A stretch of 52,139 nt of DNA from Cyanocohniella sp. LLY (lineage in GTDB: Bacteria; Cyanobacteriota; Cyanobacteriia; Cyanobacteriales; Nostocaceae), in NCBI GenBank assembly GCA_022241785.1, contig JAKOMP010000002.1, positions 58,541-110,679 on the forward strand, given 5' to 3'. A program made the translations under genes and the position numbers. This document shows positions 48,241 through 52,139 of the stretch, piece after piece. The notes beneath the pieces were generated by a model that searched no databases, was not told where the DNA came from, and worked only from the letters and a program-made list of their open reading frames with translations. Position 1 is the first letter of the stretch. Each line of letters opens with the position of its first letter.

Positions 48241-49215
48241 TCATTTTTTAATTTGTAGAGTTTGTTCAACCCATTCAATCACCTGATAGCCTAAGTGAGT
48301 GTTATCCAGCCGATCAATTTCCCGAATTCCTGTAGGACTAGTGACATTTACTTCAGTCAGGTAGCCACCAATTACGTCAATACCCACAAAAATCAAGCCA
48401 TCTTTACGTAAACTTGCGGATATTTGTGTGCAAATTTCATACTCTCTAGGGGTAATTTCCGTTTGAGCAACTGTACCGCCAGCAGCCATATTATTGCGAA
48501 AGTCATCACCGCTAGAAAGGCGATTGAGAGCGCCAATTGGTTTGCCATCAAGCAGAATAATTCGCTTGTCTCCTTCTTTGGCCTTTGGTAAATAGGTTTG
48601 CACCATCACTGGTATGCGACCACGAAGTGTACTCAGTTCCACAATCGAGTTGAAATTGCGATCGCCTGGTTGTAAGAATAAAATCCCTTCTCCAGCCTTG
48701 TTACCCAGTGGTTTGATAATTGCTGCACCCTTGGCTTCAAGAAATTGCCGAATTAACTTTTTGTCTGCACTGACAATGGTTTCTGGAATTGCATCAGTAA
48801 ACTGAAGGGCATACATTTTTTCATTTGCCCCACGAATACCACTAGGACTGTTAATCACCAGAGTTTTCTGTTGGTCAATGCAGTCGAGAACATAGGTAGC
48901 ATAAAGGTAGGCATCATTGATTGGTGGATCTGTCCGCATGAATACAGCGTCCATTGTTTCTAAGGACGTAAAGCAGCCTGCGCTTAACTTATACCAAGGA
49001 TTCGCTGCTATCCAACGTCCTGAAACCAACTGCACTGGGACGAGTTCTACTTGCTGTAACATTGCCCAAGCTTTGCTATCTACCACACTCAGCAGATTCG
49101 CTTGAGTCACCCAAATTTCATGTCCTAGGGTTTGCGCTGCTTCCATCAAAGCAACGCTGGTATCATGACACGGATCAAGCTGATGGATGGGATCAATAAT
49201 AAAAGCCAGTTTCAC
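48241..49215 (-). CDS. gshB: Glutathione synthetase
   Basis: 324 residues, ATP-grasp enzyme that joins glycine to gamma-glutamylcysteine. N-terminal FIIDPIHQLDPCHDTSVALM, FMRTDPPINDAY, the ATP-site segment GAAIIKPLGNKAGEGILFL and the C-terminal FVGIDVIGGYLTEVNVTSPTG are the family pattern. The GTG at 49215 is preferred, with GAGG eight bases upstream; the GTG at 49233 would add six residues. Transcribed with the glutaredoxin gene upstream (115 bp apart), forming a small glutathione cluster. Confidence 0.93.
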   Translation of the reverse strand: MKLAFIIDPIHQLDPCHDTSVALMEAAQTLGHEIWVTQANLLSVVDSKAWAMLQQVELVPVQLVSGRWIAANPWYKLSAGCFTSLETMDAVFMRTDPPINDAYLYATYVLDCIDQQKTLVINSPSGIRGANEKMYALQFTDAIPETIVSADKKLIRQFLEAKGAAIIKPLGNKAGEGILFLQPGDRNFNSIVELSTLRGRIPVMVQTYLPKAKEGDKRIILLDGKPIGALNRLSSGDDFRNNMAAGGTVAQTEITPREYEICTQISASLRKDGLIFVGIDVIGGYLTEVNVTSPTGIREIDRLDNTHLGYQVIEWVEQTLQIKK

Positions 49216-49330
49216 GCTGTTTGCCTCAATCACCGGGAAGTTTGAGATTACTCAATTTAGATTATCCCCTGATGATTAGACCAATTCACAATTGCTTTTG
49301 GGGGAAAAAGGTTTAATCTTGATCTTGTCG

Positions 49331-49600
49331 CTACTTAGATGCTGTTACTAGTAGCTCATCTAGCTTGCCCTTCCCCTCTAAAGCATGGATATCGTCACAG
49401 CCACCAATATGGCGATCGTTGATAAAAATTTGTGGTAGCGATCGCTTGCCATTAGCTCTTTGAGCCATTTCAGCCCGTTCTGCTTCATCTCCATCGATGC
49501 AATATTCGATGAAATCAACGTTTTTCTTGTTTAGTAAATTTTTGGCACGGATACAAAATGGGCAAGTACTCCAAGTATAAATTTCGACTTTGGCAGTCAT
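49331..49600 (-). CDS. grxC: Glutaredoxin 3-type (class I dithiol)
   Basis: 89 residues. The active site is CPFC (TCPFCIRAKNLL, C13-C16), then the cis-proline SLPQIFI and the glutathione-binding GGCDDIHAL. It reduces disulfides with glutathione, next to gshB. Start at an ATG at 49600. Confidence 0.93.
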   Translation of the reverse strand: MTAKVEIYTWSTCPFCIRAKNLLNKKNVDFIEYCIDGDEAERAEMAQRANGKRSLPQIFINDRHIGGCDDIHALEGKGKLDELLVTASK

Positions 49601-49912
49601 AGGGTTCTCAAGTTGATTTAATACTTCTCAATTTTAGAACTTTGTCACTGGCTATAGGCGCTCTATTTTTAGGAAAAAAGCGGAGCCTGTTCATCAAATA
49701 TGGCTTGACGACATTAGCACCACTTTCTGTTGATTCAGATGACGCGATCAAAGCAAAACTCCATATTTTTAAATTGGAGATGTAGTATCAAAGCTGATTA
49801 TGCATAAAAACCCATCACCAAAACGAAGTACCGTTGATGACGTGCGTTCTTGTTGCACAAGTCAGCGCCTCGTAAACTTTCTATTAAATTCAAATGTTTA
49901 CGGTAGTTACAT
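49601..49912. other. 312-bp gap between PEP-CTERM gene and glutaredoxin
   Basis: Noncoding. No terminator or repeat I can support. Confidence 0.4.
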
Positions 49913-50542
49913 TTAACCTCTCACTAGAGACTTTTTTTTCAAGCCTCTGAGCGCACCTACTGTCAAGAAGCCGAGAGATGCAACTGTAGCAGGTTCAGGT
50001 ACAGATTTAACCGGTTCAGGAATGGTTACGTAAGTAGCCTTGAACAATGAGGCATGAGATAAAGCCTGAGCTTTACCCTTATTATTTGTGGAAACACCAA
50101 TGGTATTGAAAATTCCTTCTAAACCTGTTACAGAGAAATCAACATCTTGGAACAGGTAGACACTATAACTGTTAGCAGCCTTAAGGCTAATCGCAAATGT
50201 ACTCAGACCACTATCTGCTATGGCCTGAGTTAGACTCCATGTACCAGTAGTAGAACCGTTGGCTGCTGTAATATCAACTGGTCCTTCATCAGATTTGCCA
50301 ATTAAATCCCAAGTGGCGTTAGCACCAATGTTAAACAGACCATTTTTTAAATCGTTTAGCAGAGTGCCTCCACCTGTGTCATTACCACCAAAAGATCCTT
50401 TACAATCATTGGCTGTCATACCACCAAGTGTGACGTTAGAAACAGCACAAGTGGCAGCATGAGCAGGTGCAGTGGCGAGGGTAGCGATAGTACCTGTGGC
50501 GATCGCAGCAGAAGCTAATAAAACAGAAAATTTATTGTTCAT
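49913..50542 (-). CDS. PEP-CTERM exported protein
   Basis: 209 residues. Signal peptide MNNKFSVLLASAAIATGTIA to a cut after APAHA. The mature part is beta-rich (TATWDLI-, GTWSLTQA, AFAISLKAANSYSVYL-like) with CAVSN and NDCKGSFG cysteines. Sorting signal: VPEPATVASLGFLTVG then KKKSLVRG. Distinct in sequence from the one at 14954. The ATG at 50542 is used; the longer TTG-started frame adds unlikely residues. Confidence 0.85.
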   Translation of the reverse strand: MNNKFSVLLASAAIATGTIATLATAPAHAATCAVSNVTLGGMTANDCKGSFGGNDTGGGTLLNDLKNGLFNIGANATWDLIGKSDEGPVDITAANGSTTGTWSLTQAIADSGLSTFAISLKAANSYSVYLFQDVDFSVTGLEGIFNTIGVSTNNKGKAQALSHASLFKATYVTIPEPVKSVPEPATVASLGFLTVGALRGLKKKSLVRG

Positions 50543-51097
50543 TGTTGTTTGGTTTACTTGGAGTTTTGGTAATTTGTTATACAACTTAATTTGAATATGC
50601 TTTAAAAAAAGATACTAAGCAATACATTCGCATTTGAATTTATCTAATCTTTATTACTTGTTAGTGATAGATAAAGATTGTGCATATAGAGAAGGCTTTG
50701 TTTTTTGTTATGATGATTTTGCTTGCAAACATAACAAGCAAGTGGAGGTTTTTCGTCAAATTTTATCTGATAAATAGGCTCCATTATCTAGTTGTTTACG
50801 CAAATACACTGAAGACAAAAAGTTGATTTTTTGTGATCGATGATGGGCGATTTAATTTGCTGTTTTCAGCTAGAGAAATGCCAATTGTATTGAAGATTCC
50901 TTACACCTAACAGAATTGAAAATATCAAATAAATAACAGAGTAATTACGTAATTATTTTCACTGAAATATATATAAAGATGATTTAAGTCATTGAGAGCG
51001 TTTTTTACTGTGGTGGAATATCGCTTGATAATGATAGGACTTACGCAACTGGCACAAACAATGGGTGGTACGGGACTGCATAACAGAAGAATCTAAC
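50543..51097. other. Gap between PEP-CTERM gene and transposase
   Basis: Promoter region of the PEP-CTERM gene, then AT-rich DNA. TAGGACTTACGCAACTGGCA at 51039-51058 resembles end sequences of cyanobacterial IS elements, placed 40 bp after the transposase stop, and is probably the element's right-hand end. Confidence 0.5.
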
Positions 51098-52139
51098 TCA
51101 AACCAAGGTCATAGGAATATCGGGGCGTTTGAGTTGCTGAATCAAATAATTAGAAAGTAATTTATGCTTAATTTGATAAATAGTATCACCCGTTTGATAG
51201 GCTATATTCTTTAATCGAACCCAAACCAACATTGCACAAGCAATATGATTTCTTTGAATACGAGCTTTACGACATTGACAAGATTCAATGCCTGTTAATT
51301 GTTTTATTTCTCTGTGAAACTCTTCAATTTTCCAACGAATTTTACACACCTGTTGTACAACATCCGTGGAACTTTGAGATAAATCGTTAGTTACGACATA
51401 ATCCGTTCTGTTGGTAGAAACAGTAACCCGGAAAAGCTTCACTTTTTTATTAGCTGGGAACGATTTTATTTTGATGATTTTACCAGATTCTAATTCTTCT
51501 TGGCTCCATTCTAATGTTTCAATACGTTTATATTTTTCCTTACCAAATTTATCATCGACTAAACGATTAATCTTTAAAGGACAATAGTAAATTTTATCCA
51601 GGCTGTCAATATAGAGCATTAAACTGTGTACCGCGTACCATGTATCCATCAAAACAGTATCAAATGGTAAAAGCTTTTGATATACAAGGCTTTGCAGCAT
51701 ATCTTTCACATGGTCTATCTTGGTTTTACCATCGACATCTGGATTGAAAATTCGATAATCTATTACCCAAAATTTTTGCAGCTTAGGGTTTACATATACA
51801 CAGTTAACCACACCAATCCCTTTGACTACACCATGCTCGTTACCACTATATTGCCTCCTGACCATTTCTATTTCTTCTGAATATCTTTTATCTAAAACGC
51901 TATCATCAAATATTATGTAACCATTGGCATCAGGCTCAACTACTTCTTTCACATTATCCCATAGTAAACGAGGTGTTAACTTTTCTCTTTTCAAATAAGA
52001 GTTAATTGCATCATGGCTAATACTTTCTAAATGCTCTCCTAAATTGGTAATTGTATAATTAATTTGACTACTTAATAAGTATTGACAGTAATTAAGCTTG
52101 AGTTATCTCATTGCTAAACCACTTTTTTTGATGCGCCCT
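51039..52139 (-). mobile_element. Insertion sequence (IS701/IS4-type), incomplete at window edge
   Basis: Consists of the transposase gene and a flank starting with the GGACTTACGCAACTGGCA end. The opposite inverted repeat is not inside the window, or not recognisable, so the boundaries are only approximate. Confidence 0.55.
51098..52111 (-). pseudogene. IS701-like DDE transposase with early in-frame stop
   Basis: From a TTG at 51994 the frame gives 298 residues with DDE-type features: IFDDSVLDKRY with the first Asp, VLMDTWYAVHSLMLYIDSL with the second Asp, and RWKIEEFHREIKQLTGIESC with the catalytic Glu (pattern of the IS4/IS701 superfamily). Homology appears to extend upstream in the same frame through KLNYCQYLLSSQINYTITNL to a TAA at 52103-52105, just two codons after an ATG at 52111. 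The element would then start with a nonsense codon, so the gene may be dead, unless it starts at a rare codon. The rest of the IS left part lies beyond the window. Confidence 0.7.

Overview
The window is a piece of the chromosome of a filamentous, probably heterocyst-forming cyanobacterium of the Nostoc/Anabaena group. The evidence is photosystem I and II genes, an allophycocyanin subunit, the cyanobacterial NDH-1 genes ndhC-ndhK-ndhJ, a very high density of the HIP1 palindrome GCGATCGC, heptamer STRR repeats, PEP-CTERM proteins and large WD40-STAND proteins. The order sigF, psbO, ftsQ, ftsZ, gshB, grx is, from memory, that of Anabaena PCC 7120 relatives. I could run no database search.

Layout. 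1-6100: 3' part of prfC (cut by the window edge), a membrane protein built on an M48 peptidase fold that has lost its catalytic residues, a long RRM RNA-binding protein, a coiled-coil hypothetical and a 58-residue ribbon-helix-helix-like protein. 6200-14400: a B12-binding radical SAM protein, a 1.2 kb AT-rich gap, an orphan ApcA paralogue followed by a 35-residue lysine-rich microprotein, a methyltransferase, a GT4 glycosyltransferase resembling minimal sucrose-phosphate synthases, and an RqcH/NFACT protein. 14400-21300: a candidate structured small RNA, a PEP-CTERM protein, then a zinc-uptake locus (OprB/SLH porin, znuA, znuC, a SmtB-type repressor, znuB). 21298-25200: tRNA-Phe(GAA) followed by a tyrosine recombinase and a pentapeptide-repeat protein with an Ala/Val hexamer-repeat region, a probable small integrative element.

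25280-37200 is mostly photosynthetic housekeeping: ndhC-ndhK-ndhJ, then rubA, ycf48 and psbE-psbF-psbL-psbJ facing psaI, a 945-residue protein with four exact-length 60-bp repeats, an OmpA-like pseudogene, a small protein and PilP-like lipoprotein, sigF and psbO. 37500-44700 holds a small conserved-looking protein and two ATPase genes on the minus strand: a 1661-residue STAND NTPase with fourteen WD40 repeats and a 443-residue P-loop ATPase. This pair is the best candidate for an undescribed signalling or conflict system. 45400-52139: ftsQ, ftsZ, gshB, a class I glutaredoxin, a second PEP-CTERM protein, and a DDE transposase gene that runs towards the window end and carries an early in-frame stop.

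How the parts work together: the rubA-ycf48-psbEFLJ block supports photosystem II (and, through rubredoxin, photosystem) assembly; psbO stabilises the manganese cluster; ndhCKJ form part of the peripheral arm of NDH-1; the porin/ZnuABC/ArsR group makes an outer-to-inner membrane zinc route with its own sensor; gshB and glutaredoxin are adjacent glutathione functions; ftsQ and ftsZ are division genes.
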